Shown piece by piece: positions 10,991 to 21,219 of a stretch of 64,000 nucleotides of DNA. Position 1 is the stretch's first letter; every line of letters begins with the position of its first letter. The DNA is from Rhizomys pruinosus (Eukaryota; Chordata; Mammalia; Rodentia; Spalacidae). The stretch spans positions 318,223 to 382,222 of the forward strand of contig VZQC01000286.1 of assembly GCA_009823505.1 (NCBI GenBank), written 5' to 3'. The notes under the pieces are model-generated. The model was not told the origin of the DNA. It saw only the letters and a list, made by a program, of their open reading frames with translations, and ran no database searches. The translations under genes were made by a program, and so were the position numbers.

Positions 10991-12138
10991 AAGCACCAAG
11001 TAAAGTAAAAACGTTCATGTCTCATGGCCAAGTACTTCAAATCTTCCTCAAACTGGATCGCATTTGTGCAGGACTACAGGAAGTCTTGATATATCATTGT
11101 GTACCTGAAAGAAATTCTTAAGTTGTGAGCTGTGGAGTTGCTGACAAACATGTTAATAAGGTCAAATGGCATTCATTGCCATTTAGATGTGTTGTAATAA
11201 ATAAGGAGAGCTAGAGTTTGCCAGGCTCCATGTTCTCGAGTCAATTTCTGCCAGTCAAAGGTTGAAGCAAATCAGTCCTTTGTAAATCACTGTGTCAGAT
11301 TTATAGAGAAGGGAAGCGTGTAAAAGTGCTCTTGTGGTCATTAAATGCTCTTTGTCTTCAGCCTAGAGCTGACTGTATAGATAGTCCAACCCAGACATCC
11401 AGGAAATTTATAGGGTTGTTGCTTTGATCTTACTCAGTGGGAAAGTCAGAGGGAGGAAAGGAAATAGGACTTCTTAGTTGCCCCAAAATGTCTTTACAGT
11501 ATTTCCGCACACAAAATGTTTGATGACTGAGTGGTCAAAGGACTATGTACTTCAATAATCATAACCAGATGGATGTGGTAGAAATGGCTGGCATTGAAAA
11601 ACACCAAATACAGGGCTGGAGATGTGGCTCGGTTGGTAACACCTTGTCTCCCCCTTTCACTACTTTATCTTCTCTTGCTTTCTCCCTCTATATAATTTAG
11701 TAATGTGTTCTGTCCCCTGATGAAAATTTTTCCTCTTCTTGCTAAAATGTCATCTCTCAAAGGGCATCAATCTTTAGGGTCTCTGTTCTTACTTTACTCA
11801 ATAGTTGGTCAGGAGATATGTATTGAATTAAACCTAATTACCCTGATCAGATGAAAATGAAAATATGTCATTACATCATTGGGAGTACATTTCATTCTTG
11901 AGAAGGTAATGGAAAATAATAACACATGTCAATGTCTTTTAGTAAACTGAGTAAAACAAAATTACAATAGCAACTGGAATAAAGTCAGAGTTGATTAATG
12001 TATAGTTGTTTCAATTGATAAATGTATGAGGTGAGGGATATGTTAAGAAGCTTAATTTACCAATTTCACAATATATCCATATATTAAAACATGTTCTATG
12101 TGCCGGAGTTTTTATTTGTTAATTATACCATTAAGGGT
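10991..12138. other. DNA without recognised gene
   Basis: Only a truncated B2 head ('gggctggagatgtggctcgg', about 11613-11640) stands out. No open frame with family resemblance. Confidence 0.5.
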
Positions 12139-12139
12139 T

Positions 12140-12350
12140 TGAAAAGCAAGGTATATAGCTGAGTTGGTGGAGTGTTTGTCTAGCATCCACACAGTCCCTA
12201 TTTAGCTCCCCAGAACCACATAAACCTGGCATGGTGGAGTATTTGGGTCACCCCAGTAATCATGATATAGAGGCATGAGGATTAGAAGTTCAAGGTCATC
12301 TGTGGCTGTATAACCATTTCAAAACCAGTCTGGGATAAATGAGATGCTAT
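12140..12350 (+). repeat. B4/RSINE-like SINE
   Basis: 'tatatagctgagttggtgga', 'ccagaaccacataaacctgg', 'gaagttcaaggtcatctgtg' follow the ID-plus-B1 order of B4 elements. Confidence 0.7.
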
Positions 12351-12609
12351 TCACCCAAACAAATGGAAAAGTAGTTGAGGCAAAGAAGCATTTTAAAAAT
12401 GTATATGAGTCTACAGATTTTATGTAAAGCAAATGTGGGCAACAGCGAATTATATCTCCATTTAATTCAGATGCATTACCATTTTTATCAGATTCTGTAA
12501 ACCAATGTTGTTTAATATACACATGTTTACTTTTACTAAGTCCTAAAACACCATGTGTCCTGTAGACAGTGTCTAGGCGAAACTGGGTACTTGCTGAGCT
12601 CACGTCAAT

Positions 12610-13198
12610 TAAATATGCCTTAATCGAATATACACCCGTGTCCCTCTCCCACCCATCCCCCCTTTCCAATTCACCATTTCAGTCCATTTTCTGATGCAGT
12701 CTTTCTGTTGTTCTTTTACTATGCCTCCCTCTCCATGAGAAATATTTATATCTGGGTTGTTGGTACTAGCATCCACATATGAGGGACACCATTTGTCGTT
12801 TGTTTTTCTGGGACTGTGTTACTTCACTTAACATAATGTCTTCCAGCTCCATCCATTTACCTGCAAATTTCATGATGTTGTCCCTCTTTACTGCTGCATA
12901 GTATTCCATTGTATACATGTACCACATTTTCTCTATCCACTCGTCAGTTGAAGGGCACCTGGGCTGGTTCCAGCTTTTTGCTATTGTGAACAGAGCTGCA
13001 ATAAACATAGCTGTGCATGTATCTTTGCAGTAAGTTGTGTCTTGTGGGTATATACCCAGGAGTGGTATGACTGGGTCAAATGGAAGGCTCATTTTGAGTC
13101 TTCTAAGGGTTCTCCACACTGCTTTCCATAGTGGCTGTACAAGTTTACATTCCCACCAGCAATGGATGAGTGTTCCCCTTTCCCCACAACCTCTCCAG
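12610..13198 (-). pseudogene. L1 ORF2 C-terminal fragment
   Basis: The reverse strand encodes an uninterrupted stretch (13119 to 12766, about 117 codons) of the extreme C-terminus of L1 ORF2p. It covers the '[16 protein letters not shown]' block, the 'CPSTDEWIEKMWYMYTMEYY' block and a natural stop after 'SLICGC'. In the full protein this part follows the Cys-rich motif. About 150 bp of adjoining 3' sequence lies at lower coordinates. The fragment is cut at about 13198, exactly where repeated segment A begins, so that breakpoint falls inside an L1. It is diverged from the L1 copies at 39060 and 62330 and is a separate insertion. Confidence 0.85.
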
Positions 13199-13261
13199 TA
13201 TTCAAAGAGAAGAATGTTTCCAGATATAAGTTAAATTGATTTTAATTTTAAAAGATATTTT

Positions 13262-13498
13262 TATGTGTGTATTTTGGCTGCCTGTCATGTCGAGTGTACC
13301 TCCCTACCTTCGCAATGCCCCACGTCAGAGCGCCTTCGCCACCAGACGCCGACAGACAATCTCCCTGGACACACTCGCGAGTTACCTTCAATGGTCGTTA
13401 GCCCAATCATGTGCCGTGCAAGACCAACTGAACCAGGGTCCCTCCCTACCAACAAGACAGCCACTGCTCTAACCACTAGCATCTCCTCCACCCCTGAA
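13262..13498 (-). repeat. B2 SINE, corrupted copy
   Basis: Same element as 27462-27680. Here 13285-13495 contains many extra C and CpG-containing insertions, while the copy B version reads as a normal B2. Confidence 0.75.
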
Positions 13499-13544
13499 GA
13501 TTATTTTTATAAGGATTATAATATTTTTCTTGTGCTGTCTTTTA

Positions 13545-13668
13545 TTTTCTTTTTGGTTTCAAACAGGGTCTATGTATGTGTAGTCCATAGATGAAGTTGA
13601 ATTTCTACTCTTCCTGCCTCTATCTCCCAAGTGCTAGACTATAGGTATATGCACCACTGCTTGATTTT
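13545..13668 (-). repeat. Old B1 SINE
   Basis: 'cctgcctctatctcccaagt' and 'tataggtatatgcaccactg' mark a diverged reverse B1. Counterpart at 27722-27848. Confidence 0.7.
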
Positions 13669-13892
13669 TTAACTTTATTTATTTTTTCATGTGTATGAAT
13701 GTACTGTCTGCATGTAGGTTTGTGCACCCATGTCGTGCAATGCCGCAGAGTCAGAAGAGGGCTAGGATTCCCTAACTGAGTTCGAGGAGAAGAAAGGTTC
13801 TCAGCCACCATGTGGGTGGTGGGGATCGAACCCAGGTCCTCTGCAAGACAGATCGGTGCTCTTAACTGCTAGGCCATCTCTCCACCCCCAAT
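13668..13892 (-). repeat. B2 SINE
   Basis: Tail complement 'actttatttattttttcatg', 'ggggatcgaacccaggtcct' and 'ggccatctctccacccc'. Counterpart at 27848-28072. Confidence 0.9.
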
Positions 13893-13904
13893 CTGCCTGT
13901 TTTT

Positions 13905-13975
13905 ATGGGATGCTGGGGTCAAACCCAAGTTCCTACAAGCACTCCACCAGTTGAGCTACATCTCTAGTCGGTGAA
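13905..13975 (-). repeat. ID/B4 SINE head fragment
   Basis: 'gctggggtcaaacccaagtt' and 'ccaccagttgagctacatc' are the complement of an ID/B4 tRNA-like head. Confidence 0.5.
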
Positions 13976-14340
13976 TGTAGTATTTCAACCATTAAACAGA
14001 AGTGATCTTAGTTCCATTGGTCACCTGTTAGTCTATTAATTTTCTACTCTAATAATGTCAAACAATGGCTGAAAGGTGCATTTTGTTCTTTCTTAGAGTT
14101 TGTGTCAGGAACTTCAACACAGGTTAGTCAGGTCTTCTTCTGAGGGTTTCACTAGGCTGTTAGCAAAAAGATGGCTATGGTAGGTTTGTACCTACCTTCC
14201 CAAACAAGACTGTCAGCTGCCTTGGTTCCAAAGACTGCTCTGTGATACTGTTTGAAGCTTGGTGATTTCTCTTTCTCTCTTGGGACAGCTAAAATGATAT
14301 TCTCTACTTCAACACAGAAAAGAATTTCAGGACATGGCAG
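13976..14340. other. Low-repeat DNA inside copy A
   Basis: No gene or recent repeat recognised; same content at 28150-28520. Confidence 0.5.
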
Positions 14341-14354
14341 TTGTGAAAGCAGAA

Positions 14355-15285
14355 TTAAAAGATTTTTTTAATTTAATTTTTATTGATGCTTTGTGCATTT
14401 CCATCATTTTACAAATTCAGATCAGGCATATTTCCCTTTCCCTTCCCCCCCACCCCCACCCCTCCCAGATCATGCATTCTGCAAAACTGTCCTGCATCTT
14501 TCTCTCAGTTTTTTTTTTTTCTCATTTTTTAGCTATAAGTGATAATCCGAGTACAAGCATCTCTTTGCAAAACCATTTGCATGGCTGTTGTGCCCAAACC
14601 CCACAGCCCCACCACCATGGGGGGTGACAGGTTGTTTGTTCAATCAAGTTGATCAAATGAGTGTCCAGACTACATTGCTGTAGTTTCACCATTCACCACA
14701 ATCGCAGGCTTACATTCTACCCACGCCCCCTCTTCCGCAGATTGTTCCCTAGGCTTAGAAAAGGGGCACAGGTGGATGGAGAAGTAAAATAGTCCATCTT
14801 CTTGGAGCTGTTGACTTGGCTCTGGTCAATTCTGGCTGTTTCTTTTCATAGGCTGACAGTTTTGTCCAGAGTAACCTTTCGATCTTACTAATGAAGCACA
14901 AGCAATTAGATATATAGGTATTTAAGCAGCACTAATAGTTATGGTAGGTTTACTTTGGCATAGACACATGTTTGGATGATATGTTAATCCATGAATTACA
15001 TTTCAGATGGCCTCTGGAATGCCAGAGAGTGTTTACCAAAAGGCCACTAAACCAATAAAGCAAATACGGGTCTCCCTGAGTCAAGCAAGACTCCACCGTC
15101 AGCACCAGCTACACCTCACCTGCCTGGAAATACTGTGAAACAGAGGCAGCCATGTGCCTGTATATCCCAAATCTAATTGGCTATTGGCTCTCTCCTTGGA
15201 GAATAACCCATGGCTGTGCCAAAATGCTTACATCCTCTAAGTGGTGAGATGTTATAAGCCACAGTAAGACCCTGTCAATTTTAAC
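14355..15285 (-). mobile_element. Truncated L1 with inverted 5' part
   Basis: 14355-15001 is reverse L1 3' sequence: A-tail complement, pyrimidine-rich block ('ccttcccccccaccccc', about 14440), then 3' UTR up to 'aatccatgaattaca'. From about 15003 to 15285 the sequence switches strand: it matches the forward L1 at 6280-6540 and is the complement of 21780-22080, which should have continued in reverse. This is the structure left by twin priming. Copy B carries the same junction (28535-29480). No coding region remains. Confidence 0.7.
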
Positions 15286-15555
15286 AGGGGGGAAAATGTT
15301 ACAAAAAATGTAATTCAAGATACAAGATTATTAAATACACATTTTGTAACATAATTTTTAAGCATGAGGGTTAAAAGAGAGTCATTCAGGAATAAAGTGA
15401 GACACACAGAGGAATTGAAGGAGGCTTTTCAAAGGAGAGTCACATGCATGAAGTGACTATGTGTAGGTTTTGAGAAACGTTTGGAATTTCACTGTTCAAG
15501 CAGTTTCTCTGACTCCCCACTTCTTCTGTTTCTATTCTTTTATTTTTTTAAATAT

Positions 15556-15660
15556 TGTTATTGGGGCTGGAGAGATGGCTCAGCCAGTTAAGAGCATGGC
15601 TGCTCTTGCAAAGGACCCAGGTTTGATTCCCAGCACCCACATGGTGGCTAAAAACTGTCT
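15556..15660 (+). repeat. B2 SINE, 5' half
   Basis: 'ggggctggagagatggctca' to 'ggtggctaaaaactgtct', where a reverse B2 interrupts it. Confidence 0.9.
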
Positions 15661-15907
15661 TTTTTTAAAAAAAATTATTTATTTCTATATGTGTATGAAT
15701 GTACTCTGCCTACATGAGTTTGTGCACCCGTGTCGTCGTGCAATGTCGCAGAGTTCAGAGAGGGTGTCGGATTCCCCTGGAACTGGAGTTTCCTGGAATT
15801 GGAGTTTCAGACTGGTTCTTGGCTGCCATGTGGGTGCTGGGGATCGAACCCGGGTCCTCTGTAAGAGCAGTCCGGCACTCTTAACCACTAGGCCATCTCT
15901 CTAGCCC
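15661..15907 (-). repeat. B2 SINE nested in another B2
   Basis: Full reverse B2 from its T-rich tail complement to 'ggccatctctctagccc'. Flanked by 'aaaactgtcttt' (15651-15662) and 'agaactgtcttt' (15909-15920), a target-site duplication of host-B2 sequence. Counterpart near 29850-30100. Confidence 0.85.
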
Positions 15908-15927
15908 AAGAACTGTCTTTAATACTA

Positions 15928-16105
15928 AGGCAATGGGGGTGCATCGCCTTTGACAGTAGTAGGCTCAGGAGGCAGAGGCAGGCGGATCTCTATGAGTTCA
16001 AGGACAACCTGGTCTGGCAGAAGTGAGTTCCAGCCAGCTGGGGCTATGGAGAGCCCTGTTCTCAAACACAAACACACACACCAACACACACACACAACAC
16101 ACAGA
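15928..16105 (+). repeat. B1 SINE with CA-rich tail
   Basis: 'ggaggcagaggcaggcggat', 'ccagctggggctatgg' and 'gagccctgttctcaaacac', followed by an imperfect (CA)n tail. Confidence 0.85.
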
Positions 16106-16149
16106 TATATTTTTATTGAAGTCTCGTGAATTTCATACATTTCTCAGTC

Positions 16150-16192
16150 AATATATATATATATTATATAGTATATATATATATCCTAGATA
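16150..16192 (+). repeat. (TA)n microsatellite
   Basis: TA-rich tract just before 'tcctagatagtatatgtctc'. Copy C begins in the equivalent tract at 53549. Confidence 0.85.
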
Positions 16193-16604
16193 GTATATGT
16201 CTCAGCTATACTAAAATTAGTCATCAATAACTGAGATCCTAGGTTTATTTGGCTGGGATTAACATTTGATAAGATTAACCAGAAGCTACTTGGATTAACC
16301 AAGAGGGTTAGGACATGCTCTCTTACTGTAAATATGGGGTTTCTCTTTTTCCTTCTCATGATGCTTTTTTTCCTTGTATTTCCGTTGTGTTTTCAAGACA
16401 CATTAACACTTCATTATAATAATTAATTTCTAAATGCATGGACAAGGTTATAAATAGCCATTCCTGAATTTGGTTGTTTCAAAAAGCCTGGTTCTGTATC
16501 AGCTTCTGATATTTGGTGACACTCAGTGCTTTCCTCTTTGCTCTATAGAGCCTGAAATTTCGACATAGTGTAGATAGACATCTCTTGCCCTAGGATTGGG
16601 CCCA
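16193..16604. other. Single-locus DNA inside copy A
   Basis: No gene recognised. It aligns closely with 30376-30790 and 53562-53966 and is the first part shared by all three copies. Confidence 0.6.
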
Positions 16605-16786
16605 GGCATGATGGCACATGCCTTTAATCCTAGCACTCGGGAGACAGAGGCAGGTGGATCCTTGTGAGTTCAAGGCCAGCCTGGTCTAGAGAGTGAGTTT
16701 CCAGTACAGCTGGGGCCACAGGGAGACCCTGTCTCAGAAAAGACAACAAACAAACAACCAACAAACAAACAAACAAACAAAAAACT
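16605..16786 (+). repeat. B1 SINE with (AAAC)n tail
   Basis: 'ggcccaggcatgatggcaca' to 'gggagaccctgtctcag', then (AAAC)n. Counterparts at 30785-30970 and 53963-54146; the tail differs in each copy. Confidence 0.93.
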
Positions 16787-17065
16787 AAGGAAGACTACTG
16801 GTCTCACATGAGTTCTATGAATCCTATAAATTGTTTTCCTCTCACAATTTTAAAGTATTCCCAGGAATAGGTTAACGGCCAGTAACATAAAATTACATAC
16901 CAGAAAACATACCTGTCACTCAAACAGAAATTACTTCATGCATTTTTTTTCATAAACAGAATTATATTTCATTCAACATTCAATCTGGAAGTAAAATGAA
17001 TGAAATGACTTTAAACTTATTAAAGGGTAGGTGTGAGAAATAAATGCTTCTAAATAAAAATGATG

Positions 17066-17232
17066 CCGGGCTGGTGGCGCACGCCTTTAATCCTAGCACT
17101 CGGAAGGCAGAGGCAGTCGGATCTTTGTGAGTTCCAGGCCATCCTGGTCTAACAGAGCGAGTTCCAGGACAGCTGGGGCTACAGGAGATCCCTGTCTCGA
17201 AAAGACAAAAAATAAAAAATAAAAATAAAAGA
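17066..17232 (+). repeat. B1 SINE
   Basis: 'gccgggctggtggcgcacg' to 'ccctgtctcgaaaagac' plus an (A/T)-rich tail. Counterparts at 31249-31412 and 54426-54596. Confidence 0.93.
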
Positions 17233-17257
17233 TGCACCATGATGGGTATGCCACACT

Positions 17258-17320
17258 TTTTAAATGTTTATTTTCTCACTTGTGTGTGTGTGTGTTTGTG
17301 TGTGTAAATGCCTGCATGAA

Positions 17321-17376
<56 letters not shown>

Positions 17377-17508
17377 GACACCATGAAGTATGTGCAGGCA
17401 AGAGGACAGCCTTCCAGAGTCAGTTCTCTGCTCCCTATATTTCAAGGACTATCCAGGTCTCCAGGATTGAAATGAGGTCATCAGGCAAGTGCCTTTACCT
17501 ACTGGGTC
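17258..17508 (-). repeat. B3 SINE with expanded TG/TA tract
   Basis: 'gcaggcaagaggacagcctt', 'attgaaatgaggtcatcagg' and 'cctttacctactgggtcat' are the reverse of a B3 body. (TG)n at 17281-17305 and (TA)n at 17321-17373 lie within its 3' side. Confidence 0.7.
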
Positions 17509-17558
17509 ATTGTTTCATGCACTGGCTTCACCATAATTTCTTAAAAAGATATCACTCA

Positions 17559-17788
17559 TGGCTGGAGATATGGCTTACTGGTTAAACACTGCTCTGGCCT
17601 CTGTCAGCAAGGACCCAAGTTCAATTCCAACACCCACATGGCAGGTAACAACTGTCCATAAACTAGTTCCAGGGAAACATTGGCCTCTTCTCTGAACTCC
17701 ATGGGTATTCCACAATGCAGGTCGACACACATAACATACAAGCAATACACTCACATAAATTAAAAAAAATAATAAATAAAATTTAAAG
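17559..17788 (+). repeat. B2 SINE
   Basis: 'gctggagatatggcttactg', 'agttcaattccaacaccc' and 'gaactccatgggtattcc', then an A-rich tail. A diverged subfamily, also at 31747 and 54909. Confidence 0.85.
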
Positions 17789-18145
17789 TATGTTACTCAA
17801 TGTTTCTCAGTGATAAAAAATTATTGTGCTCTGCAGTGTCTATTGGTTCAACATTTCTGATGATGTAGCTCAGGGATAGAGGGCATGCAATGCTGTATCC
17901 CACCTCACCTCCAAAACGTAAAAAAAACACCATAAGATTTTTTCTATAGCTTTTGCTGAAATAATTTTACTGTGAGCGACTATGCCTAAAAATCATCCAG
18001 AATAACCAATGTTGACCCAAAACTATTTGTCACTCCAAAGGGAGTTCTGAGCCAATGTGAGTGATGATGTTCTGGGAACATGCATTCAAGGTGCCCTAAA
18101 TAATATCTTCCATTCTTGAAGTGGTCATGAACTTTTCATGGTTAC
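17789..18145. other. DNA without recognised feature
   Basis: Aligned in all three copies (31970-32330, 55136-55495). A weak tRNA-like SINE head may lie near 17865-17920. Confidence 0.5.
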
Positions 18146-19201
18146 AACCAGGAACAAATAGATCACAATGTCAAAAGGGGCCAAGCCATAACAAACGCAT
18201 AAAAAACCCCACGTACAGACAGTACATATACAGTATACATTACTACTACATCAGCAAGATGGTTAATAGCACGAAGCTTACGTTCATGGGTACTACCCAA
18301 GGCAAACCAATGTGACACAGTCAAAATATATTGTCTTGAGGATGCTCAAAGAAATACACGCAAATAAGAACTCTCAGCAGAATAGACGTACCCACTTCCG
18401 CCTAGGAACTAGAAAGGGGAGACGGTCAACACACGAATCAATTGTATCACCACAGGGTGCCAACCACAGTCCGGCTTATTGGGCAGGCTACCACTACAGG
18501 ACCTCAATCTAAGTACAGTAAACACACCTTGCGAACAGAACCACACACCAAATGATGGTTCCTATCCACCCAATCCGCTCTTGTCCTAGAAAACATCGAA
18601 CCCACCCTCATTTGCATACATTCATGGACAATAGAAGATGAAGCGGTGCAGTGCCTAATACCCAACTTTGGTCTGGTACTTAGACTCATGGAGGTCATAA
18701 AATGTGTACTGGCTTATTGTTACCCTTGATAATTCAATATGTAAATACCCAGAGATAGAGCTTTAACTCTCCTGCCCCAGACAGACGTTTACCTAAGAAT
18801 GGTAGGTTGTCACTTCTAAACACACTAAAAGGTTTATTTATTACGTTTATCTGTTATCTGCTTAAGCCTCTATACTAAGATGTATAGCACAGACACTGAA
18901 TATATTATGCATCTCGTGCTGCTCCTGTACTTATTTCTTGTCTATAGATTAGAAGTATGCAGAGAATGACTAAGGTGGTATTGAGCTCTATGCCTTACGT
19001 ACAGAGGTTGCAAGACATATACTAGGATTTATTCTCTTACGTCTAATTGTAGTGACTTATTGATGTGAATAGTCTCTGTGTTTATGCTTAATAGTGAATA
19101 CTGGATTGAATACCTGCTTATGTGAGTGATAATAATGGCTAATGTTGAAGGCTACAGATTATCAGACTGTATAGTATGATGAAATGGATGGATGATAGTG
19201 A
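18146..19201. other. Corrupted stretch of copy A
   Basis: Occupies the position of 32330-33390 in B and 55495-56520 in C and has nearly the same length, but only islands align ('tgatggttcctatccacc', 'catttgcatacatt', 'gaggtcataaaatg'). The collinear flanks resume at 'ggccagaatcagagttgatg'. Best read as low-accuracy consensus. A B1 and a B2 present in B and C cannot be recognised here. Confidence 0.75.
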
Positions 19202-19518
19202 AGGCCAGAATCAGAGTTGATGATGAATGGATATGAAGAAGACTAAAGATAGCTCAAGATATTTTCCCTCTCAGTCAGCAACATCCTAACCTTTCACAAT
19301 CAGGAAGTTCTAATCAATCAGTAAGTTTGAAGGATCTTAATATAAGTGTGGCCTTTTCAGGGGAACTTCAGGTTCACACATCAAGAATTTTCTTGCAGTT
19401 ATTTGTTATTTATCATGGAAACAAATGCAAGGCAATGAAAAGTATACATTTCTAGTCTAGAAAATATCTACTTATATACAGTTAGTGAATTATGGTTTTA
19501 ATATTTAAAAGATATTTT

Positions 19519-19750
19519 AAAATGGCTGTAGATATGGTTCAGTTTGTACAATGGCTTGCCTAGGCATGAGTATAACCTGGATTTTGATCCCCAGCAGTGA
19601 TAAATAGAGCATATATGGGCAACACACCATCCTACTATATCTCTACACACTTGGGAATCAAGGTAAGAGGATAAGAAGTTCAAGTAAACTGTGGGCTCAG
19701 AAAGTTTGAGGCCAGCCTCTGAGCTACATGAGACCATATATCTACAATTT
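19519..19750 (+). repeat. B4/RSINE-like SINE
   Basis: 'atggttcagtttgtacaatg', 'gatccccagcagtgataaa' and 'gaggccagcctctgagctac'. Counterparts at 33703 and 56830. Confidence 0.75.
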
Positions 19751-19781
19751 CAAAATAATAATTTTTTACATTATTATTATG

Positions 19782-19968
19782 GTTTTTGCAGGTAGTATTT
19801 ATATGTCTGTGAGGATACATGTATCTTTGTGGGTATATGGAGATTAGAAGACAAATTCGTAGAACAGGTTCTCTTTTTCCAACTTATATGGATTCTGGGG
19901 ATTAAACTCAGGTTGCCGGCTTGTTTGGCAAGCACCTTTACCCACTGAGTCATCTAATTGTCCCTAAA
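19782..19968 (-). repeat. B3 SINE
   Basis: 'gattctggggattaaactca', 'gcaagcacctttacccactg' and 'agtcatct' are the reverse B3 head. Counterparts at 33957 and 57083. Confidence 0.7.
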
Positions 19969-19982
19969 TATTAAAAGTTGTA

Positions 19983-20165
19983 CTATAGCCAATATGGTGG
20001 CACGTCTTTAAATCCCAGCACTAGGGAGACAGAGGAAGGTAGTACTTTATTATTTTGAGGCTAGCCTGATATACATAGCAAGATTTTGAGACCAGCCTAG
20101 TACATAGCGAGCAACCCTTGTCAAACAAACAAGCAAGCTACAAACAAAGCAAAAACAAACAAAAT
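19983..20165 (+). repeat. Old B1 SINE
   Basis: 'aatatggtggcacgtcttt', 'ggagacagaggaaggtag' and 'gagaccagcctagtacatag' with a (CAAA)-rich tail. Confidence 0.75.
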
Positions 20166-20211
20166 AATAAAAAAACATGGAATTTAGAGATTTCATAAGA
20201 GATAAAATAGA

Positions 20212-20438
20212 AGGGCTGGCTCAATGGAATAAGAGCCCTGGTAATCCTTCAGGGGACATGAGTTTGAATCCCAGTACCCTCATGGTGGCCAACAACTATT
20301 TTGTGACTCAGTTTCCAGGGGATCCAATGCCCTCTTCTGGCCTGCATAGGCATTGCATGCACATGGTGCACATTACATTCATGTAGGCAAAATATACAGA
20401 CATAAAATAAAATAAAATAAACCAATAAATAAAAAAAT
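20212..20438 (+). repeat. B2 SINE
   Basis: 'agggctggctcaatggaata', 'ccctcttctggcctgcatag' and an (AAAAT)n tail. First of two B2s in the same direction. Confidence 0.88.
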
Positions 20439-20445
20439 AAAGGGG

Positions 20446-20680
20446 GGGCTGGAGAGATGGCCTAGTAGGTAAGAGGTCACCCGACTGTGCTCTTGCAGAA
20501 GACCCAGGTTCGATCCCAGCACACCACATGGGGCTGAGAACCATCTTTAACTGCCAGTTTCTGGGGAATCTGGCACCCTCTTCTGACCTCCACAAGCATT
20601 GCACAACACGATGACAAACTAAGACTGCAGACAAAGTACATTCATACACATATAAGAATAAATTTAAAAAATAAAAAAAT
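20446..20680 (+). repeat. B2 SINE, second of a head-to-tail pair
   Basis: 'ggctggagagatggcctag', 'cccaggttcgatcccagcac' and 'tctgacctccacaagcattg' plus an A-rich tail, starting only a few bases after the previous B2 tail. The pair recurs at 34385-34850 and 57512-57980. Confidence 0.9.
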
Positions 20681-20904
20681 AGAAGGGAGAAAGTTATTCC
20701 TTTTATTAGGCCAGTGAGTTTACACAGGAAAATATTTGCACCCTCTTTCCCAGGAAGGTATTAGGCTGTGTCTTGGGACGTTTTTGAAAGTCATAACTGA
20801 AGGGCAAGACTGATACTGGCATTCAGTGAGTAGAGGTGAAGGATATTTTTAATTATCCTAAAATACCCCTAACCGTCACTCAACACAAAGACGTATATTG
20901 CTCA

Positions 20905-21075
20905 TGGAGCCAGCAATGTGGCTTAGTTGAAGTGCTTGAGTGGCATGCATGAAGCTTTGTTCCATCTCAACGCTGCAAAACTCACACCTCATGGTGATGC
21001 CTGTCTATAATCCATAGCATGTTTGAGTCTAACATGGGGCACATGAGACCCTGTCTCAAAAACAAGACAAAACAA
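20905..21075 (+). repeat. B4-like SINE
   Basis: 'agccagcaatgtggcttagt' and 'atgagaccctgtctcaaaaa': tRNA-like head and B1-like end. Confidence 0.6.
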
Positions 21076-21219
21076 AACTACCAACCACCCCCTCTCACAC
21101 CACACATAATAAACCCTTCCATTGAACTAGTGAAAAAATTATTGTTGAAATCATTGTCAAATATGAATCTAATTCAATGAAATTACCAACTGTATAGCTC
21201 CTGTTCCATCTCTACAAAT

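Noticed and set aside
17232..17585. 117-codon open frame with an alternating Ile/Tyr run
   Set aside because: Translation of a TA microsatellite inside a B3 SINE.
20446..20520. tRNA-like A and B box motifs in this and other B2 heads
   Set aside because: B2 SINEs derive from a tRNA; no complete cloverleaf or anticodon context indicates a functional tRNA gene.
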